From assembly GCA_013822725.1 (NCBI GenBank), contig PNKX01000023.1, forward strand, positions 20,096-84,095: a DNA stretch of 64,000 nucleotides, written 5' to 3'. Below are positions 54,245 through 63,381 of this stretch, in pieces. A program made the translations under genes and the position numbers. The stretch is from Pirellula sp. GTDB lineage: Bacteria > Planctomycetota > Planctomycetia > Pirellulales > Lacipirellulaceae. The notes under the pieces are model-generated. The model made no database searches, was not told the DNA's origin, and saw only the letters and a program-made list of their open reading frames with translations. Numbering within the stretch: position 1 is the first letter of the stretch; each line of letters begins with the position of its first letter.

Positions 54245-55263
54245 GTTGCTTAGCAATCGACATCGGCGGCGCCAACCTGAAAGCAGCTGACGGCTGCGGC
54301 TACGCCGCGACATGCCCCTTCGCGGTTTGGAAGCAGCCGGAACTGCTGGCCGTCGAATTGGGGCAGCTTTTGAAAGCAGCGCCGCCGAGCGATTCCTTGG
54401 CGGTGACAATGACTGCGGAACTTGCCGACTGCTTCGTAACGAAGGCCGAGGGAGTACGCCAGATATTGGACGCCGTGGAAGCCGCCGCTTCTGGGCGAGG
54501 CGTTGGCGTTTACCAAGTAGATGGTCAATTGGTTAGCGTCGCCACGGCCCGCAAGACGCCGCTGCTCGCCGCCGCCAGCAACTGGCATGCACTCGCCGCG
54601 TTCGCCAATCGCTATGTCACCGCGTGGCCAGCGCTGCTCATCGACCTCGGTTCCACCACTGCCGACCTCATTCCGCTCGACCCGCACGGCCCGATCGCGG
54701 CGGGCCTCCACGATTCAGAACGATTAGCGAGCGGCGAATTGGTCTACACCGGCGTCGAGCGCACCCCGCTCTGCGCGCTTGTTCGCTTGCTGCCGTGGCA
54801 AGGTCACGACTGCCCCGTGGCCGCTGAGCTGTTCGCCACGACTGCCGACGCCTACCTGATGCTCGGCGAACTTCCTGAGGAGCCGGAGAACCAGGACACC
54901 ACCGACGGCCGCCCGCGTACCTGGCCTCACGCGCTGGCGCGCCTCGCCCGGATGGTGTGCGCCGACGCCGATTCGTTCACTGTTGAAGATGCCCGCCAAG
55001 CCGCCGCGACCGTCCGCGAAGCTCAGCTCGACCTCCTGCTAACCGCTGTCGAAAAAGTCGTCACGCGACTCGGCGCCACCCCGAAAACCGTGATCACCAG
55101 CGGCCACGGCGAATTTCTACTGCAACATTTGCTGGCTCGCCTTCCGTGGCACGCCGACGTGTTATCCTTGACCGAAGAGTTAGGCCCCGCCGTCAGTCGT
55201 TGCGCCCCGGCGCACGCCTTGGCCGTGCTGGCTCGCGAGAGGAAAGTCGCTCACACCATCTGA
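54241..55263 (+). CDS. MfnF-like, H4MPT-linked C1-transfer pathway protein
   Basis: 340 residues from the ATG at 54241, which overlaps the previous stop by four bases (ATGA). The earlier ATG at 54226 is in the preceding gene. Phosphate-binding motifs of the actin/hydantoinase ATPase fold are at AIDIGGANLKAA (about 4-15) and LLIDLGSTTADLIPL (about 133-147), and an adenosine motif at VITSGHGEFL. This is the family whose archaeal member, MfnF, condenses the furan and tyramine parts of methanofuran. Its presence beside genes resembling mfnD and mfnE is the best evidence for the role. Confidence 0.8.
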   Translation: MSCLAIDIGGANLKAADGCGYAATCPFAVWKQPELLAVELGQLLKAAPPSDSLAVTMTAELADCFVTKAEGVRQILDAVEAAASGRGVGVYQVDGQLVSVATARKTPLLAAASNWHALAAFANRYVTAWPALLIDLGSTTADLIPLDPHGPIAAGLHDSERLASGELVYTGVERTPLCALVRLLPWQGHDCPVAAELFATTADAYLMLGELPEEPENQDTTDGRPRTWPHALARLARMVCADADSFTVEDARQAAATVREAQLDLLLTAVEKVVTRLGATPKTVITSGHGEFLLQHLLARLPWHADVLSLTEELGPAVSRCAPAHALAVLARERKVAHTI

Positions 55264-55886
55264 TGATTCGCGTCGTAAAAGTTGGCGGTAGCCTGTTCGA
55301 TCTCCCCGATCTCGGCGAGCGGCTGCGCGAATGGCTGGCTCGCCAACGGCCGGCCCACAACGTGCTGATCGCCGGCGGCGGTCCGCTGGTCGAACAGATC
55401 CGCACCTGGCACGCCGACGAGCCGATCGAAGACGCCGCGGCCCACTGGATGTGCGTCGACCTGCTCACGGTCACGGCTCACATGCTGCACGCTTGGATGC
55501 CGGAGATCCCGCTCGTCGAGGACGACTGCCTCCTCTGCCAACGGGTGGGCGAGCCGGGGGCCACGATCTTTGGGCCGGCGCCCTGGATGCGTCATTCCGA
55601 ACCGGGGCTGCCGGGGACGTGGCTCCCCAGTAGTTGGGAGACGACGAGCGACTCGATTGCCGGCCGCTTGGCCGCCGCACTGCTGGCCGACGAGTTCGTG
55701 CTGATGAAGTCGGCCCTGCCCCGCCGAAAGACGAGCCGCGAGCTAAGCGCCCTCGCGGCGGTGGGCTATATCGACTCAGTGCTGGCCCAAATGGCGCCCG
55801 AACTCCCCTCGACGCGCCTCGTCAATCTGCGCGCTCTGCCCCCGATTGAGGCGAGAGTCCCGCGTCCGGGTGAAGGTCCGAGCTAA
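55263..55886 (+). CDS. Amino-acid-kinase-fold protein resembling MfnE
   Basis: 207 residues from the ATG at 55263, overlapping the upstream stop by one base. Phosphate/ATP sites of the fold are VVKVGGSLFD (3-12) and VLIAGGGPLVEQI (about 36-48). MfnE phosphorylates aminomethylfuranmethyl phosphate in methanofuran synthesis. The short length and GGxL motif agree, and gene order with the MfnF-like partner supports it. It could alternatively be a generic aspartokinase/uridylate-kinase relative. Confidence 0.75.
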   Translation: MIRVVKVGGSLFDLPDLGERLREWLARQRPAHNVLIAGGGPLVEQIRTWHADEPIEDAAAHWMCVDLLTVTAHMLHAWMPEIPLVEDDCLLCQRVGEPGATIFGPAPWMRHSEPGLPGTWLPSSWETTSDSIAGRLAAALLADEFVLMKSALPRRKTSRELSALAAVGYIDSVLAQMAPELPSTRLVNLRALPPIEARVPRPGEGPS

Positions 55887-56127
55887 ATTCGCCAGCAGCG
55901 TCGCTGCCGGACAGGGCGAGTTTTCCGGTTGCCAAAGCCTTGCTATCCAAGGATTTGCAGCCGGCCGATAAGACGATGGCGATCGGTTTCGACGCCGTTC
56001 TTCCCGTTCATCCTGCGATTGGCCCAAGATTTTCAGGCAGTATAATGAGCGACCTTGCCTAACCCCTCTGGCCGGCAATCTTACGCTGACAGCTGCAGAT
56101 TGCCGGGCCTTCAATCGTCGAGATTCT

Positions 56128-57132
56128 ATGTCTACCGTATTGCCCGAAGAAGTGACCGAAGTCGATGTGCCCGAGGCGGTGGTTCCCACGTCGCTGGGCG
56201 GGCCGTGCTCCGCTGCGTCGCGCGTGTTGCCGCGTCCCGAGACGACGGTGAAGCCGAGCCAAGTCCGTTGGCGCTACGCCGTCGGGATTCCGCTGGTCCA
56301 TGTGCTGGCGTGCTTGGCGTTCTTCCCCTACTTCTTTAGCTGGACAGGCGTCGCGCTAGCCGTGGCCGGGCTGTACGTCTTCGGCACGCTGGGGATCAAC
56401 CTCTGCTACCACAGGCTGCTGACCCATCAAGGGTTGGTCGCGCCGAAGTGGCTGGAGCATGGCTTAGCCGTCCTCGGCGTCTGTACGCTGCAAGATACGC
56501 CTGCCTGTTGGGTGGCGATGCATCGGATTCACCACAAGCATTCAGACGAACAGCCCGATCCGCACAGTCCGCTCGTGAATTTCCTGTGGGGACATTGCGG
56601 TTGGCTCATCTTCCGCAACCGCGACTTCCTCAACGTGAACTACTACCAACGCTTCACGCGCGACCTGCTCAAAGACCCCTTCTACATGAAGCTCGAGCGC
56701 GGGGCCAATTGGCTCTACATCTACCTCGGCAGCATGGCGTTCTTCTTCTTGCTTGGCCTCGCGATCGGCTGGCCGACGGGCGGGTCGCTCGCGGCAGGCG
56801 TGCAGTTCGGGCTGAGCCTGATGGTGTGGGGCGTCTTCGTCCGCACCGTGCTGACGTGGCACATCACCTGGTCGGTGAACTCGGTGACTCACGTCTGGGG
56901 CTACCGCAACTACGAGACCGACGATAACAGCCGCAACAACATCCTCGTCGGTCTTTGGAGCAATGGCGAGGGCTGGCACAACAACCACCATGCCGATCAG
57001 CGGGCCGCCGCCCATGGGCATCATTGGTGGGAATTCGACGTCACCTGGATCACGATCCGGGCGCTGGAGACCGTTGGCCTCGTGAAGAACGTCGTTCGCC
57101 CGCGGGCTTGGACGAAGAACACGGCGAACTAG
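56128..57132 (+). CDS. Acyl-lipid/acyl-CoA delta-9 desaturase
   Basis: 334 residues. Three His boxes are intact: HRLLTH (95-100), HRIHH (132-136) and HNNHH (284-288). Four hydrophobic helices lie between them. It should introduce a double bond into fatty acyl chains in the membrane using a di-iron centre, oxygen and electrons from ferredoxin or cytochrome b5. Two ORFs overlap its 5 prime part in other frames, but the His boxes fix the frame. A strong hairpin follows the stop. Confidence 0.92.
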   Translation: MSTVLPEEVTEVDVPEAVVPTSLGGPCSAASRVLPRPETTVKPSQVRWRYAVGIPLVHVLACLAFFPYFFSWTGVALAVAGLYVFGTLGINLCYHRLLTHQGLVAPKWLEHGLAVLGVCTLQDTPACWVAMHRIHHKHSDEQPDPHSPLVNFLWGHCGWLIFRNRDFLNVNYYQRFTRDLLKDPFYMKLERGANWLYIYLGSMAFFFLLGLAIGWPTGGSLAAGVQFGLSLMVWGVFVRTVLTWHITWSVNSVTHVWGYRNYETDDNSRNNILVGLWSNGEGWHNNHHADQRAAAHGHHWWEFDVTWITIRALETVGLVKNVVRPRAWTKNTAN

Positions 57133-57164
57133 ATCATTGCGGGCTGGTACTATCAAACGAAAAA

Positions 57165-57195
57165 GAGGCCTAGAACCAGTCTGGTTCCAGGCCTC
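57165..57195. terminator. Bidirectional hairpin between convergent genes
   Basis: Stem GAGGCCTAGAACCAG / CTGGTTCCAGGCCTC (one mismatch), loop T. Five A before it give a T-run for the minus-strand gene. It lies between the desaturase and the DUF1598 gene. Confidence 0.85.
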
Positions 57196-57251
57196 TCGCT
57201 GTTGATCGTTCGATCAGTCCGAACAAGTCGGCGACCTACGCGTGGGCTAAA

Positions 57252-58598
57252 TTACTCCCACCAGATCTCTTCCACGACGGCCGACATGTCGCTGCGGACG
57301 TCGCCCACGGCCTCGACCGTCTCGGTCTCGCTGGCGATGTGCCACGGCAGCATCTCGACGCCGCCCGAGGCGCTGATCACCCAGCCGCCCCGTTGCTTAA
57401 TGGCGCTTGCCTTGCTGGCGGTCTGCTTCGGGGCCGGGTAGCGTTCGAGCGGTTGCTCGCTCATCAGCCGGGGGAGCTGCAGGTTGGCGATGTCGAGGAG
57501 GCGTTCCTTCTCGATGAGGGCGCCAATCACTGCCAAGTCCATGATGTTCCGCAGTTCGCCGAACGACGAGTCGTGGGCGGCCAGTTCCGGATACTTCTTC
57601 GTCATCGTCGCGGCCCACTTCTCAGCGGCCGGGTTTTTCGAGACGGCGGTGGTCTTCTGGCCGGTCGAATCGACGTAGTCTTCGTTGCTCATGCACTTCA
57701 CGCCTTGACCGCGAAGCTCCCAACCGAGGCCATCGGCGGTGCGGGCCAGCGGCTCGTAATTGGGGGCGAGCCACCAACGGGGGAGCATGTTGTTCATGCC
57801 GCGCGAGTTGACCTTCACCATCGAAAGAAAGCTGTCCAACCCGTTGATCGGGGCTGGTTCGAAGTCCATCGCGATCCGCTTCATCCGGAAGTCGGCGGCC
57901 ACCATCGTGCGGGCAAAGTGGCTCGTGTCGGCGACGCCGGTGACCGAGATGTCTTGCGGTCCTAGGGCCTCTTCAATGCGAGTCAACGTTTGTTCGCTGT
58001 CGCCCATCTCACGGAGACGGTTCGCTACCGCTTGCACGCGGGCCAACCCTTCCGGAGTCGGGTCGATCGAGCAGGTGATCGGCTCCTGGGCCGATGTCTT
58101 GCCGCTACGGAGGGCGACCATCAGGTCGTCGAGCAGTAGCACGGGGCGGTTGGTCGTCGCGCCGACGACGTTGCCCAGATCATCCAGCGCCCAACCCTCG
58201 GCAGGACCGACGAGGACAATGTCCTGTCGCTCGGGGTAGATGAACACATACTGCACCCGCTGCAGACCGGCGAGGTACTTTACCTCTTCCGGAATCGGCT
58301 TCATTTCAGCCTGACACTTGCGGAGGGTCGCTTCGAGTTGCTTCAGCGAGACGGCGCGCCGTTCGGTGAATTCCTGCAGCGGAGCGGGGACGTCGAGCTT
58401 GGTTTGCTCGCGGAGTTGGGCGAGCTCGTTGTCGTCCTGCACCGTCGGCGCTTCGAGCACGCCGTTGGCGTCGACGGCGACGCCGCCGACCGCACGGTTG
58501 TTAAACAAACCGCCTGCTTGACCAGCCGGATAGTCGCGAAGACTCGACGCGACGAGCCCGCATGCAAGAATTAACAAGCCGTAAGTCGACCGAGTCAT
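57252..58598 (-). CDS. Secreted DUF1598 protein
   Basis: 448 residues from the ATG at 58598, after AGGAGA; the ORF can be extended upstream to 58727 but then has no signal peptide. Signal about 1-20. The segment YVFIYPERQDIVLVGPAEG followed by LLLDDLMVALRSG looks like DUF1598, a family known mainly from planctomycetes. No motif hints at catalysis. Two probable helices near the C-terminus flank a segment rich in Ser/Thr. Confidence 0.75.
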   Translation of the reverse strand: MTRSTYGLLILACGLVASSLRDYPAGQAGGLFNNRAVGGVAVDANGVLEAPTVQDDNELAQLREQTKLDVPAPLQEFTERRAVSLKQLEATLRKCQAEMKPIPEEVKYLAGLQRVQYVFIYPERQDIVLVGPAEGWALDDLGNVVGATTNRPVLLLDDLMVALRSGKTSAQEPITCSIDPTPEGLARVQAVANRLREMGDSEQTLTRIEEALGPQDISVTGVADTSHFARTMVAADFRMKRIAMDFEPAPINGLDSFLSMVKVNSRGMNNMLPRWWLAPNYEPLARTADGLGWELRGQGVKCMSNEDYVDSTGQKTTAVSKNPAAEKWAATMTKKYPELAAHDSSFGELRNIMDLAVIGALIEKERLLDIANLQLPRLMSEQPLERYPAPKQTASKASAIKQRGGWVISASGGVEMLPWHIASETETVEAVGDVRSDMSAVVEEIWWE

Positions 58599-58959
58599 CG
58601 CAAGCTTCTCCTGATCCGTATCCACCGCCGCTTCGGGCCAACAGGCGCGAAACCGAAGCGCGGAAGGTGCATAAGTTGGGCGGAAAGCGGTTCCGAGGCG
58701 AATTGCCGCTCGTTCCAGCCGCCGCAAGTCTTTAGCGTAGTTGCTAAGGTGTTGTAGTTCAACAGTTTTCGGCCCCCAGACGGGTGGCTTGCGAACTGTC
58801 CGAGGATTCGGCGGTCAGCGGCGCGTGGCAGGCGAGAACGGGCTGCTACAATCGTCCTAACCCCCTGCCCTGCCAACGCTTTCGTCGGCGGCGTCAGCTT
58901 GAATCCAGGGGGCGCTTGCGAATAAGGTGTAGAGAGGGGCAGAAATCGGCGTCGGGGAC

Positions 58960-59054
58960 GGGGTGGCACGCCCTGCAGGTACTCCGAAAGGGCGTGGCGA
59001 GCCTTGCTCACTGGCCACCACGCCCATCGGCTGCGCCTCTGAGCGTGCCACCCC
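58960..59054. repeat. Inverted repeat GGGGTGGCACGC upstream of the sigma-54 activator
   Basis: Ends GGGGTGGCACGC and GCGTGCCACCCC pair exactly over 12 bases, with inner arms GGGCGTGGC / CCACCACGCCC. It ends 33 bases before the ATG of the activator. Similar motifs (GGGTGGCATG / CATGCCACCC) occur at 63147-63236. Confidence 0.8.
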
Positions 59055-59086
59055 CTCCGCTCGCCTGGAGTGTACGATAACGATAC

Positions 59087-61129
59087 ATGTCCAACGCTTA
59101 CCTCATCATCCGCGAAGGGTCCAAATGGGCCGACGTCTTCCGCCTCGTGCCGGGCGAGTCGGTCACCATTGGTCGCGGCCCTACCAATGCCGTGGTGGTG
59201 AAGGATGAGCGCTGCAGCCGGAATCACGCCGAAGTCTTCCAAGCGAGCGGCGCGTGGAAGCTCCGCGATCTCGACAGCCGCAACGGCACCGTCGTCGCCG
59301 GCGGGCGGTTGAGCGGCGACTACGAACTGCAGCCGGGCGATATTATTCAGATTGGGAACTCCCATATGGCGTTCGTCCATGATCTGGCGCAGGCCTTCCC
59401 CGATACCAGCACGCTGCTGAAGACCTCGAAAGCGGTCGACGGCAGCGCCACGGCGGTTGGCGTGGCGGTCAACGGCGAAGATGAAAGCGTGTTCGACGCC
59501 TTCGAGCCGACGATGATCACCCATCGCAAGGGGCAGAGTCGCTTTCTCGAAGGGGGCGAGGCCGAGGACCCGAGCGAGTCGAGCCCGAAGATCAATCGCG
59601 CGACCGCCAAGCTCTGTCGGCTCGCATTCGAACTGGCGAAGAGCACCGACGTCTTTTCGCTCGCCAATGCGGCGCTCGACGGGCTGTTCGAAGGAACGCA
59701 AGTCGACGCCGGCGCGATCCTGCTGCGCAGCCGCGACGAATCGGGCGCTCGTCGCAGTGAAGAACTCGAAGTCATCGCCCAGCGGAGTGACGGCGCTCAC
59801 GCCTACCATCGCGTCTCGTCGTTCCTCGCATCGACGGTGATGCGCGACGGCCAGGCAGTGATGGCCCGCAACGTGATGGACGACAGCCAGCTCGGCAATC
59901 GCGACAGTCGCGGCGAGATCCTGGCGACGAGCGTGATCTGCGCCCCAGTCCGCTTGGAAGGCGAGCTGCTCGGGCTGGTTCATCTTTACTCGACCAATCC
60001 CGATAAGTCGACCGATCCCGAAGACCTCGAATTTACGCTCGCCGTCGCCGATACCGTCGGCGTCGCGCTCGAGAACCTCAACCGCCGGCAGGAACTCGCC
60101 GAGAATCTCAACCAGATGCAAACCGAGTGCGTCCAGTTGCGCGAGCAGCTGGGCGTGCAGAGCGAGATCGTCGGCTCGAGCGAAGTGATGATGCGCGTCA
60201 CGCAACAGATCGCTCGCGCCGCGCCGAGCCGCGCCACGGTGCTGATTCGCGGCGAGAGCGGCGTCGGCAAGGAACTGGTCGCCCGCGCCGTGCACTTCTC
60301 CAGCCCGCGGAAGAAGGGACCGTTCGTCTGCATCAACGCGGCGGCGCTCTCGGAGACGCTGCTCGAGAGCGAACTGTTCGGCCACGAAAAAGGCGCCTTC
60401 ACCGGCGCCACCGAACGGAAGATCGGTAAGTTCGAGCAGGCCCACAAGGGGACGCTCATGCTCGACGAAATCGGCGAGATGAGCCCTTCGATCCAAGCGA
60501 AGTTCCTCCGCGTGCTGGAAGGGCATCCGTTCGAACGCGTCGGCGGGGCCGAGGCGATCAAGGTCGACGTCCGTTCGATCGCCGCCACGAATCGCGATCT
60601 CGAAAAAGACGTCGCCGAGGGGAAGTTCCGCCGCGACCTCTACTTCCGGCTCCATGTGCTGGAGATCGTCGTCCCTGGCCTGCGCAAGCGGCCGGAGGAT
60701 ATTCCGGAACTCGCCGCCTACTTCCTGCGAAAGTTCAACGAGGAAACGGGCCGCAAGCTTCGCGGTTACACGCCGCGGGCGATGGAAGAGTTGCTCCGTT
60801 ACCGCTGGCCGGGCAATGTCCGCGAAATGAAGAACGTCATCGAGCGGGCCGTCGTGCTCGCCCGCAACGACTTCATCGACCACGAAGACCTCGTCCTTTC
60901 GCGGCTCAACACGGCCGGCGACACCGAGATGGGGATGGAGCGGAGCGAACCCCAAATCGGCTACCAGCCGGTCTCGCTGGCCGACGTCGAACGGGCCCAC
61001 ATCATGCGGACCCTGGCCGCGACGGCGTGGAACAAGAGCAAGACAGCCACGATCCTGGGGATCGAACGCTCGACGCTCGACCGAAAAATCCGCCGTTACG
61101 GTTTGGAAGCCGACCGTCGCGGCGTATGA
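59087..61129 (+). CDS. FHA-GAF-AAA-Fis sigma-54-dependent transcriptional activator
   Basis: 680 residues: FHA domain (1-100) with [11 protein letters not shown] and [17 protein letters not shown], which would bind phospho-threonine; GAF domain (about 175-345); AAA+ domain with Walker A GESGVGKE (about 388-395), the sigma-54-contacting GAFTGA (435-440) and Walker [10 protein letters not shown] (about 457-465); and a Fis-type helix-turn-helix (about 645-675, [17 protein letters not shown]). The FHA domain instead of a response-regulator receiver suggests control by a Ser/Thr kinase. The gene has its own palindromic upstream region. Confidence 0.95.
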   Translation: MSNAYLIIREGSKWADVFRLVPGESVTIGRGPTNAVVVKDERCSRNHAEVFQASGAWKLRDLDSRNGTVVAGGRLSGDYELQPGDIIQIGNSHMAFVHDLAQAFPDTSTLLKTSKAVDGSATAVGVAVNGEDESVFDAFEPTMITHRKGQSRFLEGGEAEDPSESSPKINRATAKLCRLAFELAKSTDVFSLANAALDGLFEGTQVDAGAILLRSRDESGARRSEELEVIAQRSDGAHAYHRVSSFLASTVMRDGQAVMARNVMDDSQLGNRDSRGEILATSVICAPVRLEGELLGLVHLYSTNPDKSTDPEDLEFTLAVADTVGVALENLNRRQELAENLNQMQTECVQLREQLGVQSEIVGSSEVMMRVTQQIARAAPSRATVLIRGESGVGKELVARAVHFSSPRKKGPFVCINAAALSETLLESELFGHEKGAFTGATERKIGKFEQAHKGTLMLDEIGEMSPSIQAKFLRVLEGHPFERVGGAEAIKVDVRSIAATNRDLEKDVAEGKFRRDLYFRLHVLEIVVPGLRKRPEDIPELAAYFLRKFNEETGRKLRGYTPRAMEELLRYRWPGNVREMKNVIERAVVLARNDFIDHEDLVLSRLNTAGDTEMGMERSEPQIGYQPVSLADVERAHIMRTLAATAWNKSKTATILGIERSTLDRKIRRYGLEADRRGV

Positions 61130-61187
61130 TGGGCGGCGTCGCGTGGAATCATCGGCTGACGCCTCGGCGGTGACCATGCGCTGCTGC

Positions 61188-61332
61188 CGAAGAATAGGAC
61201 GCGGATGAACGCGGATTTGACGGATTCTCGCGGATAAATGCCAGGACCGAACAGAGACAATGCTCCAGAAACTGGTCCGACAATCATCCGCGTCAATCCG
61301 CCAAATCCGTGGAAATCCGCGTCCTATTCTTC
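61188..61332. repeat. Long imperfect inverted repeat, GAATAGGACGCGGAT family, second copy
   Basis: Left tip CGAAGAATAGGACGCGGAT and right tip ATCCGCGTCCTATTCTT pair exactly; the interior has repeated GCGGATTTG/A units. It matches the copy at 33395-33528. Confidence 0.85.
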
Positions 61333-61390
61333 TCCTTCTTCGTCGTCGTCGCGTCATCATCGCCTTTCTCCTCATCCCAATGGTATTTCC

Positions 61391-62308
61391 ATGATTCTGC
61401 GCCGTTGGTTTTTTATTGCTGCTGCCGTCGTTGTTGCGGCTCTTGGTACTCGTTCTGCTTGCGCTGCTGAAGCGGCGGACGCCGGCGACGCGCCGCATGT
61501 CGTCTTCGTCACTGGCGACGATGAGTATTCGTCCGAACTCTCGATGCCGATGCTCGCCGCGATCCTCGAGAAACGGTATGGGGTGAAGACCACCGTGCTC
61601 TACGCCGAGAACGACAAAGGCGAACGCGATCGGCATGCCAACAGCATTCCGGGCCTCGAAGCGCTCCGCGACGCTGATCTGGCCGTCTTCTATATGCGGT
61701 TCCGTCAGCTGCCGCAGGAGCAACTCGACGAGATTGTTAAGTACGCCGAATCAGGTCGGCCGATCGTCGGCTTACGCACCAGCAGCCATGCCTTCAACTA
61801 CCCTGGCCCGCCGCAAGATCGCTGGAACGCCGAGTTCCCGATGACTTACTTCGGCCACAAGTGGATCTCGCACTACGGCCACGGCAACACGACCGAAGCC
61901 TATGTCGTCGAGAGCGAAGCGAAAGCGGACAATCCGATCCTCCGAGGCGTCGCGCCGCAGGAATGGCTCAACTCGTGGCTCTACGTGGTAAACGACGGTG
62001 ACGTGAAGCTGCCGGAGGACTGCAAGGTCCTCCTGGTCGGCGACGCGACGAAGGGAACCGAACCGGGCGGGGAGAAATTCGGCAACCGCGAACCTATGAC
62101 GTGGACGCGCGAGCTGCCGACGAAAGAGGGCAGCGTGCAGCGCGTCTTTTTCACGACGCTCGGCCATCCGCGGGACTTCTTGAAGGAAGCCCCGCGGCGG
62201 CTGCTGGTGAATGCGATTCTGTGGGGGCTAGGGCGTGAGGAGGCGATTCCGGCCGGCGGAACGGATGTGGAGTTCGTTGGCGAGTATGTGCCGCCTGATC
62301 CTCACTAG
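61391..62308 (+). CDS. Secreted ThuA-like protein
   Basis: 305 residues from the ATG at 61391 with a signal peptide (1-26). A longer ORF exists but the upstream part contains a repeat. The glutamine-amidotransferase-like ThuA fold is suggested by VVFVTGDDEYSSELSMPML (about 37-55), AVFYMRFRQLPQEQ and VGLRTSSHAFNY, and HPRDF near the end. ThuA proteins in planctomycetes often accompany sulfatases and sugar metabolism genes; the reaction is unknown. It is not in an operon here. Confidence 0.75.
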   Translation: MILRRWFFIAAAVVVAALGTRSACAAEAADAGDAPHVVFVTGDDEYSSELSMPMLAAILEKRYGVKTTVLYAENDKGERDRHANSIPGLEALRDADLAVFYMRFRQLPQEQLDEIVKYAESGRPIVGLRTSSHAFNYPGPPQDRWNAEFPMTYFGHKWISHYGHGNTTEAYVVESEAKADNPILRGVAPQEWLNSWLYVVNDGDVKLPEDCKVLLVGDATKGTEPGGEKFGNREPMTWTRELPTKEGSVQRVFFTTLGHPRDFLKEAPRRLLVNAILWGLGREEAIPAGGTDVEFVGEYVPPDPH

Positions 62309-62350
62309 TTTTCTTCAGGCCTTCGCGGCGATCAACGTCGTCGGAAAGAC

Positions 62351-62477
62351 TGGACAGGATAACAGGATTTCACGGATCGATAGGATTGAAGGCGATTGGA
62401 TTAGTTGATTGCAACTACTCCCTCCCAACTGTTCTTCATCCAGTCAATCCGTGCAATCCTGCTTATCCTGTCAAAAA
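62351..62477. repeat. Inverted repeat, GACAGGAT family, second copy
   Basis: Left GGACAGGATAACAGGATTTC then ACGGATCGATAGGATTGAAG; right CAATCCGTGCAATCCTGCTT and ATCCTGTCAAA. It matches 49522-49612. It lies between two convergent genes and may act as a bidirectional terminator. Confidence 0.85.
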
Positions 62478-62500
62478 AATCCAATCAGCGTCGCCTGCTC

Positions 62501-62959
62501 TTACTCGTCGCCGGCGCGCATCCACTTCGTGATCGTCGGCTCGTAGGCACAGAGCTCTTCTTTCTTGAAGTAGAGCGCGATCTCGCGGGCGGCCGCTTCG
62601 GCGCCGTCGGAGCCGTGGACGAGGTTCATCTGGCGGCTCGAGCTGTAGTCGCCGCGGATCGTGCCGGGGGCGGCGTTCAGGCCGTTGGTGGCGCCGAGCA
62701 TCTCGCGAACGACCTTAATCGCTTCGAGCCCTTCGAGAACCGCCGCCAACACGGGGCCGCCGGTGACGAACGCTTCGAGAGTCGGGTACCAGCCCTTCTG
62801 CACGTGCTCGGCGTAGTGTTGCTTCGCCAGTTCGGGGGTGATCACCAGCATCTTCGCGGCGATCACGTTGAGCCCCTTCTCTTCGAACCGCGTGATGATG
62901 CGGCCCATCAACCGGCGCTGGACACAATCGGGCTTGAGCAGAATGAAGGTGCGTTCCAT
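62501..62959 (-). CDS. ndk: Nucleoside diphosphate kinase
   Basis: 152 residues from the ATG at 62959 (MERTFILLKPD); a longer ORF adds 37 unlikely residues. Catalytic His115 is in NLVHGSDG, and the nucleotide contacts in RTFILLKPD (3-11) and GATNGLNAAPGTIRGDY agree with the family. Small substitutions are visible: NLVHGSD in place of the usual NxxHGSD. It equilibrates nucleoside triphosphates in the cytoplasm and is probably a single gene. Confidence 0.95.
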   Translation of the reverse strand: MERTFILLKPDCVQRRLMGRIITRFEEKGLNVIAAKMLVITPELAKQHYAEHVQKGWYPTLEAFVTGGPVLAAVLEGLEAIKVVREMLGATNGLNAAPGTIRGDYSSSRQMNLVHGSDGAEAAAREIALYFKKEELCAYEPTITKWMRAGDE

Positions 62960-63381
62960 GTTTCGTAATCGGGGATCGGTGACTGGTGATCGGAAAAGGC
63001 AGTGAACCAGAACCTGGCCCGCGGCCGCCGGGAAACCCCGGATTGTAAGGGAACGATTGGCCCCGCTCAACCGCTTCCTCGCTGCCAGGCTCCGCGTGGG
63101 AACGTTGCGTTTGGCCCTCCGAGGCAGTTCTGCTCGCAGTTTCTGGGTGGCATGTCGTCGCGAAGCGTCGACATGTTGAGGTGGCGAGCGGTTGTATGGT
63201 TCCCATGTTTACGCTGGCGCGAAAACATGCCACCCGATTTTGCATTCGGCGAGGCTGGGCGCGCGACGCGGAGCGTGGGAACGAGGGCTTAGCCGCTACG
63301 CGGCGTTTCTTCGGCGGCTCGTTGCGGAACTTTTCTTGGCGGCTTTTTGTCGTTTGGCGGCTTGGCGTTCCTTTCGTCGCT
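62960..63381. other. Intergenic region with nested repeats
   Basis: 420 bases between ndk and the partial gene at the right edge. It contains GCGTGGGAACG twice (near 63096 and 63269), and a nested palindrome GGGTGGCATGTCG ... CATGCCACCC at 63146-63237. No gene is supported; the ORFs present lack codon structure. Confidence 0.6.
63146..63237. repeat. Nested palindrome GGGTGGCATG
   Basis: Left GGGTGGCATGTCGTCGCG and right CGCGAAAACATGCCACCCG pair at the ends, with a second small hairpin GTCGTCGCGAAGCGTCGAC inside. It is related in layout to 58960-59054. Confidence 0.7.

Noticed and set aside
58595..61723. A 1042-residue ORF on the minus strand
   Set aside because: It runs antisense to the complete FHA-GAF-AAA-Fis gene, which has all expected motifs. 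The long antisense frame results from high GC and biased third codon positions.
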